The notes beneath the pieces were generated by a model that worked only from the letters and a program-made list of their open reading frames with translations, was not told the DNA's origin and ran no database searches. Below are positions 1 through 5,889 of a stretch of DNA of 9,399 nucleotides, piece after piece (the stretch's first letter is position 1; each line of letters opens with the position of its first letter). Source of the DNA: an uncultured bacterium. Its GTDB lineage: Bacteria > Bacillota > Clostridia > Lachnospirales > Lachnospiraceae. The stretch covers positions 1 to 9,399 of the forward strand of contig CAJMQQ010000076.1 in the NCBI GenBank assembly GCA_905215625.1. Direction: 5' to 3'. The translations under genes and the position numbers were made by a program.

Positions 1-800
1 TGGATGACAATGGAAATCCGACAAAAACTCCTTACGATAATGCCAGCTACATGGACATCGCTCCCGAAGACAAGGGTGAAAATATCCGCCGCGAAGTCTG
101 CCTGACGCTGGAGCAGATGGGTATTTTGCCGGAAAGTTCACACCATGAGGAGGGACCAGGACAGAATGAAATCGATTTTCGTTATTCGGATCCCCTGACT
201 GCTGCTGACAATTCCATGACCTTCCAGACAGTGGTAAAAACCATTGCCGGGTTAAACGGTATTTTTGCAGATTTCAGTCCCAAACCACTGGAAAATAAAG
301 CTGGAAACGGATTCCACATCAATATGTCTGTGATATCGCCTGATGGTACAGATAATATGGACTCTATGATTGCCGGTATTCTGGATAAGATTCCGGATAT
401 GACGGTATTTTTAAATCCAACCCCGGATTCTTACAAACGTTTTGGCAGCAATAAAGCTCCCAGATATATTTCCTGGTCCAGCGAGAACCGTTCCCAGCTT
501 ATCCGGGTTCCTGCGGCAATTGGTGCATACCGGCGCATCGAACTCCGTTCCCCAGATCCGTCTGCAAATGCCTACCTGGCTTTTGCCCTTATGATCTATG
601 CAGTTTTGGAAGGACTGCAAAATAAGCTGGTACTGCCTCCCCCTGCAGATTTTAACTTATATAAAGCGGATGCGGATGCTCTTGCAGCCTTCAAACAGCT
701 TCCAAAAGATTTTGAATCTGCCTGTGCCTTTGCGTCAGACAGTGCTTTTATCCAAAAATATATACCAGATACCATCTTAACTATCTACTGCCAGCAGTAG
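1..800 (+). CDS. glnA: Glutamine synthetase type I, C-terminal part (5' end outside window)
   Basis: Glutamine synthetase joins ammonia to glutamate using ATP and is the main cytoplasmic ammonium-assimilation enzyme. The reading frame is open from base 3 and codes for 265 residues up to a TAG stop; the N-terminal domain lies outside the window. Numbering from that first codon, visible family motifs are HHEEGPGQNEID (residues 47-58, metal-binding glutamates), NGFHIN (102-107, with the active-site histidine), NPTPDSYKRFG (ATP-binding loop), APRYISWS, and RIELRSPDPSANAYLAFA near the end. This motif order is that of type I enzymes. The first internal ATG (base 51) is not the start because conserved sequence precedes it. 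The gene is followed after 42 bases by an ANTAR regulator, a common pairing in Clostridia. The motifs leave little doubt about the family; the subtype rests on partial sequence. Confidence 0.95.
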   Translation, partial: DDNGNPTKTPYDNASYMDIAPEDKGENIRREVCLTLEQMGILPESSHHEEGPGQNEIDFRYSDPLTAADNSMTFQTVVKTIAGLNGIFADFSPKPLENKAGNGFHINMSVISPDGTDNMDSMIAGILDKIPDMTVFLNPTPDSYKRFGSNKAPRYISWSSENRSQLIRVPAAIGAYRRIELRSPDPSANAYLAFALMIYAVLEGLQNKLVLPPPADFNLYKADADALAAFKQLPKDFESACAFASDSAFIQKYIPDTILTIYCQQ

Positions 801-842
801 CTTTCATTCATAAAATGATCTTGTCAAAAGGAGGGGTGAAGT

Positions 843-1427
843 ATGAGTTTAAAAGAACGTGCCTACAGTATCCTCATTGTATCTGCAACAGATGCTTTCA
901 CCTCTGCCCTTGCCGACCTGTTTTCTGCAGCAAAGTATTCCCCCATTCATACGGTCTCAAGTGTCAGTGCCGCCAGACGTGAACTTACAGAAAAAACTTA
1001 TGATTTCGTTATCATTAACTCCCCTTTGCGTGATGATGCTGGCATCCGTTTTGCCATTGATACCTGCAGCAATAAACAGTCCGTTGTTCTTCTCCTGGTA
1101 AAAAGCGATATCCATAACGGAGTTCATGATCAGGTTACGGAATATGGCGTATTTACCTTGTCAAAGCCTATCTCAAAAGTAACGATGTCCTATGCCCTTA
1201 ACTGGCTGGAAAGCGCCAGGGAACGGCTGAGGCAGTTTGAAAAGAAATCGTTATCCATTGAGGAGAAAATGGCTGAAATCCGCCTTGTCAATAAAGCAAA
1301 GTGGATTTTAATCAGCCAGCTTTCCATGAGCGAATCTGAAGCCCACCGCTACATAGAAAAACAGGCAATGGATCGCTGTGTTACCAAACGAACCATTGCC
1401 GAAGAGATCATTAAGACTTATTCTTAA
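843..1427 (+). CDS. ANTAR-domain RNA-binding antiterminator with degenerate receiver domain
   Basis: The 194-residue protein has a receiver-like N-terminal half (about residues 8-115), a helical linker (about 118-138) and a C-terminal ANTAR domain (about 138-192). The ANTAR part shows the expected three-helix pattern around AEIRLVNKAKWILI, MSESEAHRYIEKQAMDR and KRTIAEEIIK. ANTAR proteins bind paired RNA hairpins in leaders and prevent transcription termination, often of nitrogen-related genes. In the receiver half the usual phospho-acceptor aspartate after the third strand is Asn59 (IINSPLRDD), and the acidic pair near strand 1 is reduced to SATD, while the late Lys-Pro pair is kept (K108-P109). 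Control by classical phosphorylation is therefore doubtful. The start has a strong site, AAGGAGGGGTG, ending 4 bases before ATG. Position behind glnA suggests it controls ammonium-assimilation genes (inference). No double-hairpin target is visible in this window. Confidence 0.9.
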   Translation: MSLKERAYSILIVSATDAFTSALADLFSAAKYSPIHTVSSVSAARRELTEKTYDFVIINSPLRDDAGIRFAIDTCSNKQSVVLLLVKSDIHNGVHDQVTEYGVFTLSKPISKVTMSYALNWLESARERLRQFEKKSLSIEEKMAEIRLVNKAKWILISQLSMSESEAHRYIEKQAMDRCVTKRTIAEEIIKTYS

Positions 1428-1435
1428 ATCCCTGC

Positions 1436-1464
1436 TGGACGAAATCCCGAATCCCCTTTATAAT
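1436..1464 (+). promoter_or_regulatory. Sigma-A type promoter for the zinc-ribbon gene
   Basis: A perfect -10 hexamer TATAAT (1459-1464) lies 17 bases downstream of TGGACG (1436-1441), which matches TTGACA at four of six positions. Transcription would start near 1471, leaving a leader of about 38 bases before the ATG at 1509. Read-through from glnA and the ANTAR gene is also possible because no terminator is visible between 1428 and 1508. Confidence 0.6.
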
Positions 1465-1467
1465 GAA

Positions 1468-1485
1468 AGGTATAAACAAATACCT
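1468..1485 (+). repeat. 18-base dyad at predicted transcription start
   Basis: AGGTAT and ATACCT form a perfect 6-base inverted repeat separated by AAACAA. It starts just after the -10 box and covers the predicted first transcribed bases, a typical place for a repressor operator. It could instead form a weak hairpin at the 5' end of the mRNA. There is no regulator candidate for it inside the window. Confidence 0.45.
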
Positions 1486-1508
1486 ATGATGTTAAAGGAG
1501 AATTCACT

Positions 1509-2228
1509 ATGCCTTACTGCCCCAAATGCGACATGGAATTTATAGAAGGGATTACAGTCTGCAGCGATTGCGGCGGCCCCTTATATGAATCTGAGGAAGC
1601 CTACCGATCTGTCGAAAAAGAAGAAACTGCGAAAAGACTGGCCGAACAAGCCGCCCAGATGGAAGCGTTCCAGGCTCTTATGGAAGCCGAATCAGAAGAA
1701 GGTTCTGTTCCGGATGACCAGGAGGATCACACCCGTAAAACAGAAGATATGGCAAAAAAATCCTATGTGCATCCTGGCGTCTATATCGATGCTGCCCAGA
1801 AATATGATGACCTGAAATCTTCTGCCTCTGCCTTCTATCTGGTAGGTGGTCTTTCCGCTGCAGGCGCAGTGCTTTGCTGGCTGAATATCTTTCCGCTTCC
1901 TATTATGGCAAAATCAGCTTTGACCTTAATCGCTGCAGGCTCTCTGATTATAGCAGTAAAAACGACCCGTTCTGCAAAGGCCTTTCTTCCAGAAGTTGCA
2001 AAAGAAAAGGAGAAAACCCAGTCCATTATCCAGTGGTTCACCGATACTTATACTGCAGAAGCATTAGACAATGCCATCGGAGCAGACGCTGCCTCCTTAT
2101 CTTCTGAAGAACTAAGCTTAAAACGCTATGAGCTGATTCAAGATTATCTGATTACCAATCATGACCTTCCGGATCAGACCTATGTAGATGCGCTGTCTGA
2201 AGAAATTTACGGAAAATTATATGAATAA
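1509..2228 (+). CDS. Zinc-ribbon membrane protein of unknown function
   Basis: I do not recognise a named family. The 239-residue protein begins with a zinc ribbon of the CxxC-x10-CxxC type (C4, C7, C18, C21). A Glu/Lys/Ala-rich, probably helical and charged stretch follows (about 27-85). Two hydrophobic segments are consistent with membrane helices (about 107-129 and 133-151). The C-terminal part (about 155-239) is soluble, charged and mostly helical. This suggests a small integral membrane protein with the metal-binding head and the C-terminal tail on the same side, probably the cytoplasm. AAAGGAG (1494-1500) sits 8 bases before the ATG. It has its own promoter, and a terminator lies 26 bases after the stop. 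Neither the neighbours nor the sequence show a substrate, so its role stays open. Confidence 0.85.
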   Translation: MPYCPKCDMEFIEGITVCSDCGGPLYESEEAYRSVEKEETAKRLAEQAAQMEAFQALMEAESEEGSVPDDQEDHTRKTEDMAKKSYVHPGVYIDAAQKYDDLKSSASAFYLVGGLSAAGAVLCWLNIFPLPIMAKSALTLIAAGSLIIAVKTTRSAKAFLPEVAKEKEKTQSIIQWFTDTYTAEALDNAIGADAASLSSEELSLKRYELIQDYLITNHDLPDQTYVDALSEEIYGKLYE

Positions 2229-2254
2229 CTCCATCTTTAAGAAGCAATAAAAAC

Positions 2255-2293
2255 GGGGCCGTCGCACTAATTTTTATTTAGTGCGACAGCCCC
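2255..2293. terminator. Strong bidirectional stem-loop terminator
   Basis: Two 16-base arms (2255-2270 and 2278-2293) pair with one C-A mismatch around a 7-base loop. The GC-rich base of the stem is GGGGC/GCCCC. It lies between the converging zinc-ribbon gene (+) and the two-gene ATPase module (-). Reading the minus strand, the stem is followed by GTTTTTATT, a good U tract. Reading the plus strand, the tail is TAACTTTT, which is weaker. It probably ends transcripts from both sides and works better for the minus-strand module. Confidence 0.85.
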
Positions 2294-2312
2294 TAACTTT
2301 TCCGGCAAGCGC

Positions 2313-2618
2313 TCAGTTTTTTCTTGATAACTCTTGATATTGATCTAGAATTTTCATAATATTACTTGCTCCTATCTGATACTGATCTGCCAAAAGCCTG
2401 TTTGTGTCAACCTTCATAATTGACTTTTTTTCTTTAAATGCTGCAGCTATCTCTTTCTTCTTCGTATTGTAGTTTCCCTTCCCATCCAGATATACAACAC
2501 TCAGCTTAACTTGTGTCCGTTCGTATAAATAAAAATGCTCAATGGTATCTTTAATATATATCCAGTCTGAATTACAGTTTTTATTTGTTTCCACAGCAAA
2601 AATCAACTGGACACCCAT
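2313..2618 (-). CDS. Small partner of the ATPase, probable internally shortened TOPRIM-like effector
   Basis: This 101-residue protein is translated from the 3' end of the ATPase transcript. Its ATG overlaps the ATPase stop by one base (TAATG), and GGGAGG lies 8-9 bases upstream, so translation is probably coupled. The N-terminus (QLIFAVETN) looks like the first strand of a TOPRIM-type fold with its glutamate (E10). The C-terminal part (about 55-97: KEIAAAFKEKK, GASNIMKILDQYQ) recalls the end of longer ATPase-partner proteins I remember from related bacteria. These have a central aspartate-rich segment and about 160-190 residues. Here the central segment is missing and the two ends meet near the lysine-rich stretch at residues 53-57. 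The family link and the deletion are from memory and need alignment. It could instead be an intact short protein. Confidence 0.6.
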   Translation of the reverse strand: MGVQLIFAVETNKNCNSDWIYIKDTIEHFYLYERTQVKLSVVYLDGKGNYNTKKKEIAAAFKEKKSIMKVDTNRLLADQYQIGASNIMKILDQYQELSRKN

Positions 2619-3997
2619 TATTCATCCTCCCTGCCCGCTCCAAACGCATTTATAAAATCAATGGAATCAACATTAAATGGAGAGCCTTCTATCATTCCAT
2701 TCCGGTAAAGCTTAGATGGAGAATAATTTCCGCTTGTTGTCCAGGAATAAATCTTATGATCTTCCGATAAAAAATCAATTGATTTCTTACGTTTCTTTAA
2801 AACATCCATCGGCCCCACATTATGGGTAGTAAAACAAAGCTGCCCCTTTCCATATTCCATTAAATATTCCAGCAATGCACATAAATAGACATCATGGAGA
2901 TTAGAGTCAAACTCATCAATAAATATGATTCCGCCTTCTATCATTTCCTTTAGGTATGCAAATAACCGGATGAGTTTTTTTATTCCCGTACTTTCGTATT
3001 CTGCATGAATCTTGTACGTCTCATAAACCATGACTAAATCACAAATCCAGACATCGTGATCCTCTTTTTTATCAATCTCAATATTCTTCAGTTCATTCTT
3101 AAAAATGTGTAAAAATTCATATAACTTCTGAACCTCATTTTCAAAAGAATGATATTTTGCCTTCGATACAAAGTTCTCTGTAATGGAAATCACATTGAGA
3201 CAATCGCTGTCCATTTCCGCAAAATTCTTTATCAAAGAATTGATTTCTATTTTATATTTCTCATTGTCATCATAACATCTCAGAGAATTTCGTGTCACAT
3301 ATTCCCGATGGTCATCGGATTGATCCAAATATACATGTAACCTTGTTCCAAAAAGGAAAAGCATCGCCATTCCAGCCCAAAAGAGCGTTTTTTTTTCGCC
3401 TTTCTCCTTATTCTTCCATTCTGGAAACAGTACTTTTTCATAAAACAGGGCGCTCATAGATGCAGTGGATAGTAAATTCATCGTCTTATTTACAATAGAC
3501 GCGGCATACTCATCTGCTTCTTTTCCGTAGACGCATACAATTTCTCCATTGGACACTTCAAAAATCGTTTCCATCGCATCTTTTTTGGAAAACGCATTTT
3601 TAGAAGCAAGGCTTTCCTTGGAAATTATATACTTTCCAGTAACATCCCTCGACAAAGTCACGCTATATCGAAAAAGCAACACAGGGCCTTCTGCCCTTAC
3701 CAGATACTCTGCCTGAATCTCAAGTTCTCCTGTTCCCTTATGAATCATTGCATCTAAGTTTTTCTGGGCAATCGGGTTATTCAAATATCCCTGATTAATA
3801 AGAATATTTCTCAATATTTCAACAGAAGCTATGATTCCTGACTTACCGGAACCATTCATACCATAAATTCCCTTGATGTTATACTCCTGCGTATTCAGAT
3901 CCTTTGAAAGAGTTTTCTTATAAAAAGAAAGGGACACTCTTTGAGCCAGCGCCTTTATCCCCTTAACCGAATAGTTAACCAAGTATATATCTTTCAC
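2618..3997 (-). CDS. ABC/AAA-type (SMC-like, RloA/AAA15 class) ATPase, putative defence component
   Basis: The 459-residue protein has a split ABC-type ATPase domain. Walker A is GMNGSGKS (46-53). A signature-like motif, ESTGIKKL, lies at 335-342. Walker B is GGIIFIDEFD (355-364, with D361 and E362), followed by the D-loop SNLH and the switch motif TTHN (390-393). The region between (about 55-330) is long and mostly helical, as in OLD, RloA and related stand-alone ATPases that work with nuclease-like or toxic partners. It has no membrane transport domain, so it is not a transporter. The start is GTG at 3997: an AGGAGG (4007-4012) sits 9 bases upstream, and the nearer ATG at 4005 is out of frame and closes after three codons. 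The gene forms a one-base-overlap pair with the small downstream protein. Sequence is visibly AT-richer than the flanks. A defence role is inferred from family and layout only. Confidence 0.85.
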   Translation of the reverse strand: MKDIYLVNYSVKGIKALAQRVSLSFYKKTLSKDLNTQEYNIKGIYGMNGSGKSGIIASVEILRNILINQGYLNNPIAQKNLDAMIHKGTGELEIQAEYLVRAEGPVLLFRYSVTLSRDVTGKYIISKESLASKNAFSKKDAMETIFEVSNGEIVCVYGKEADEYAASIVNKTMNLLSTASMSALFYEKVLFPEWKNKEKGEKKTLFWAGMAMLFLFGTRLHVYLDQSDDHREYVTRNSLRCYDDNEKYKIEINSLIKNFAEMDSDCLNVISITENFVSKAKYHSFENEVQKLYEFLHIFKNELKNIEIDKKEDHDVWICDLVMVYETYKIHAEYESTGIKKLIRLFAYLKEMIEGGIIFIDEFDSNLHDVYLCALLEYLMEYGKGQLCFTTHNVGPMDVLKKRKKSIDFLSEDHKIYSWTTSGNYSPSKLYRNGMIEGSPFNVDSIDFINAFGAGREDE

Positions 3998-4006
3998 CGT
4001 TCCATA

Positions 4007-4012
4007 CCTCCT
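4007..4012 (-). promoter_or_regulatory. Shine-Dalgarno site that fixes a GTG start
   Basis: A perfect AGGAGG on the minus strand is 9 bases ahead of the GTG at 3997. An ATG at 4005 lies only one base after it, too close for initiation, and reads ATG GAA CGG TGA. The GTG is therefore the most likely start of the ATPase. Confidence 0.75.
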
Positions 4013-4028
4013 GTTCTTCCCCTAATAT

Positions 4029-4057
4029 ATCATATGTGATTAGGAAAATAAATACAA
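4029..4057 (-). promoter_or_regulatory. Candidate promoter of the ATPase module
   Basis: On the minus strand TATGAT (4029-4034, five of six matches to TATAAT) follows TTGTAT (4052-4057, three of six matches to TTGACA) after 17 bases. A 17-base dyad, AAATACA-AAA-TGTATTT (4050-4066), overlaps the -35 box and could be an operator. The whole 3998-4154 gap is AT-rich, so chance matches are likely. The module could also be read from the operon upstream, because no convincing terminator follows the kinase gene. Confidence 0.35.
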
Positions 4058-4154
4058 AATGTATTTTTTATTTCAACAGATTAACTACTTCGCCCTGCAT
4101 TGTTATTATGCTCTCATATAGGGATACTATCATAAAAAATAAGAATTTTCTTCT

Positions 4155-5141
4155 CTACTCCATTCTCTCTTTCATCAGTCTGACCACTTCTTCCCGCTCC
4201 GGCATCACCCGCAAAGCCCCTTTTCTGGTAGTAATCAGGGAAGCGGCAGCATTGGCAAAAGTCAGCATTTCTTTCAGGTTCTCTACGCTTAAATTTTCCA
4301 GTCCATGTTCCAGAATGTAATTTAATACGCAGGCACAAAAGGTATCTCCTGCTCCGGTTGTTTCAATGGTATGTTCCTGGAGAAACGGAGGTGCCTCTAC
4401 AATCATGCCTGTTTCGCCTTCCTCCTCGTCTTTCTGATAGTAGGCGCGGCTTCCGTCTCTTCCCATTGACACCAAAATCAATGGAATAGAAAATTCCCGG
4501 CGAATCTTTTCAACTCCTTTTGTATAACTTTCCTCTCCGGTCAGCCACTGGATCTCATTATCCGAAATCTTCAAAATATCGCACTGTCCCAGTCCCCAGC
4601 GAACCTGTTCTTTGGCGTCATCCAGGCTTTCCCAGAGGGGCGGACGAAGATTGGGATCAAAGCTTATGAAAGCGCCTTTCTGTTTTGCCTCTGCAACTGC
4701 AGCCATCGTAGCGGCGCGGACGCCTTGATGGGTCATGGACAGCGTTCCAAAATGGAAAATCTTTGTATCTGCCGCCAGTTCCATATCCACTTCTTCCTCC
4801 CGAAGCATCATATCTGCTCCCGGATTGCGGTAAAAGGAAAAATCTCTGTCCCCATCAGCAAACGTATGTACCAATGCCAGCGTGGTATGAACTTTATCAT
4901 CATAAACCAGATTTCTGTCATCAATTCCCACTTCCCGAATGGTTTCCGACAGCATCCGTCCAAAAAAATCATCTCCCACTTTGCCGATAAAAGCAGTCTT
5001 TTTTCCCAATTTTGCAAGCATGGCCAGCACATTACAGGGCGCTCCCCCTGGATTTGCCTCAAACAGACCGTTTCCCTGCTCACTTAATCCATTCTGGGTA
5101 AAATCGATTAACAGTTCCCCCAAAGCTACTACATCAAACAT
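4155..5141 (-). CDS. scrK: PfkB-family sugar kinase, probable fructokinase
   Basis: Fructokinase phosphorylates fructose at C6 with ATP in the cytoplasm, feeding it into glycolysis. The 328-residue protein has the usual length and order of ribokinase-family motifs: GEL(L)IDF near the start, the glycine-rich PGGAPCNVLAMLAKLG (31-46), FYRNPGADMML (103-113, typical of the ScrK group), FDPNLRPPLW (161-170), KISDNE (191-196) and the nucleotide-binding ETTGAGDTF (260-268) with catalytic Asp266. The start at 5141 is chosen because AGGAGG sits 8 bases upstream and the family N-terminus begins there. A longer frame reaching 5258 would run into the preceding gene. It is the last gene of the five-gene operon, 37 bases after the peptidase gene. 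Exact sugar specificity is inferred. No sucrose uptake genes are nearby, and its link to the surface-modification genes is unclear. Confidence 0.88.
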   Translation of the reverse strand: MFDVVALGELLIDFTQNGLSEQGNGLFEANPGGAPCNVLAMLAKLGKKTAFIGKVGDDFFGRMLSETIREVGIDDRNLVYDDKVHTTLALVHTFADGDRDFSFYRNPGADMMLREEEVDMELAADTKIFHFGTLSMTHQGVRAATMAAVAEAKQKGAFISFDPNLRPPLWESLDDAKEQVRWGLGQCDILKISDNEIQWLTGEESYTKGVEKIRREFSIPLILVSMGRDGSRAYYQKDEEEGETGMIVEAPPFLQEHTIETTGAGDTFCACVLNYILEHGLENLSVENLKEMLTFANAAASLITTRKGALRVMPEREEVVRLMKERME

Positions 5142-5149
5142 ATCCTTCT

Positions 5150-5155
5150 CCTCCT
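5150..5155 (-). promoter_or_regulatory. Shine-Dalgarno site that fixes the kinase start
   Basis: AGGAGG within AAGGAGGAG on the minus strand is 8 bases ahead of the ATG at 5141. It supports this start over the in-frame upstream codon at 5258, which lies inside the peptidase gene. Confidence 0.8.
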
Positions 5156-5178
5156 TATTTTTTCTGGCAATCCGCCTG

Positions 5179-5853
5179 TCAGCCGCCTGTTGTAGAAAAA
5201 TGCTGGTAATCCTTACAGGTTGTCCAGTCACCGCCCCATTGAAATCCCTGTTTTTCAAATGCCTTTACGCAGTCGTCTCCTGCCCCGATTTTATATAAAA
5301 ACTCTGCCTCCCTGTCCATATACGGCTGGCTTCCTTCCGGAGAGCAAAGTACCTGGCCTTCTTTATTGACCCTGACATAAGGATTGTAAAACGGGTTAAT
5401 ATCCACTGCAATTCCCAAACTGTGATGGGAAAGCTTATTCTTTCCCGGTACTCTCCGGAAATTAAAGCAGCTGGAATTGTTGGCTGCCATAGAAGTCTCG
5501 TCATCTGCATCAAAATCATCAATGAGCTGCATTCTCTCGATTGGGTACTTCTTGTCATAAAGTTCCTTAAAAATCTGCAGCAGTGCCTGGCTGATACTTT
5601 TGTCGCAGACCATTTCCCCTACCGTAGGTCCTTGTTTTCCCCAGTGGAGCACCCTGATATAACGCAGCGCCTCTCTGGGAATTGTACAATCTTCCTTAAA
5701 GGATTTTCCCTTCATCCGTTCAAACAGTCCATCCCAAATCTCTGTTTCAAAAAAGAATGCATTTCTTTGTTCCTCTGTCTGAAGCTCTGCCGGGTCAATG
5801 GTCGTTCCGGCCTGGTATTCGGTTAAAAATCTCTGATTTATTGTGTGATTCAT
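5179..5853 (-). CDS. M15-family metallopeptidase (D,D- or L,D-peptidase of cell-wall peptides)
   Basis: M15 enzymes are zinc peptidases that cut peptidoglycan stem peptides (VanY, CwlK and phage endolysin relatives). In this 224-residue protein the SxHxxGxAxD motif is SHHSLGIAVD, with zinc ligands H144 and D151. The third ligand is H218 in DYQHF, and D215 is the likely catalytic acid of the DxxH form. No signal peptide or membrane helix is visible at the N-terminus, odd for an enzyme acting outside the cell. The start is uncertain: ATG 5853 is preferred because AGGATG (5863-5868) is 9 bases upstream. ATG 5865 and TTG 5874 are in-frame alternatives without a better site. It follows the MBOAT gene after 36 bases and precedes the kinase by 37, so it is part of the operon. 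Wall maturation near the modified polymer is a reasonable guess. Confidence 0.88.
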   Translation of the reverse strand: MNHTINQRFLTEYQAGTTIDPAELQTEEQRNAFFFETEIWDGLFERMKGKSFKEDCTIPREALRYIRVLHWGKQGPTVGEMVCDKSISQALLQIFKELYDKKYPIERMQLIDDFDADDETSMAANNSSCFNFRRVPGKNKLSHHSLGIAVDINPFYNPYVRVNKEGQVLCSPEGSQPYMDREAEFLYKIGAGDDCVKAFEKQGFQWGGDWTTCKDYQHFSTTGG

Positions 5854-5889
5854 TATCGTTTCCATCCTGTCCAACGTAATTTGTAGTAT

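Noticed and set aside
801..842. TCAT-AAA-ATGA hairpin between glnA and the ANTAR gene as an ANTAR target
   Set aside because: Only four pairs and a single hairpin; ANTAR targets are two adjacent hairpins with a defined loop pattern.
4135..4152. AAGAA-AA-TTCTT followed by ATTTTTT after the kinase stop, as a terminator on the minus strand
   Set aside because: The stem is only five A/T-rich pairs with a two-base loop, too weak to call; read-through into the ATPase module stays possible.
4006..4338. Open frames on both strands around the gap after the kinase gene (for example + 4036-4320)
   Set aside because: They mostly run antisense to, or out of frame with, the kinase gene, lack ribosome sites and give low-complexity, unlikely proteins.
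5142..5258. N-terminal extension of the kinase reading frame up to 5258
   Set aside because: It overlaps the end of the peptidase gene, has no family similarity, and a strong AGGAGG sits right before the ATG at 5141.
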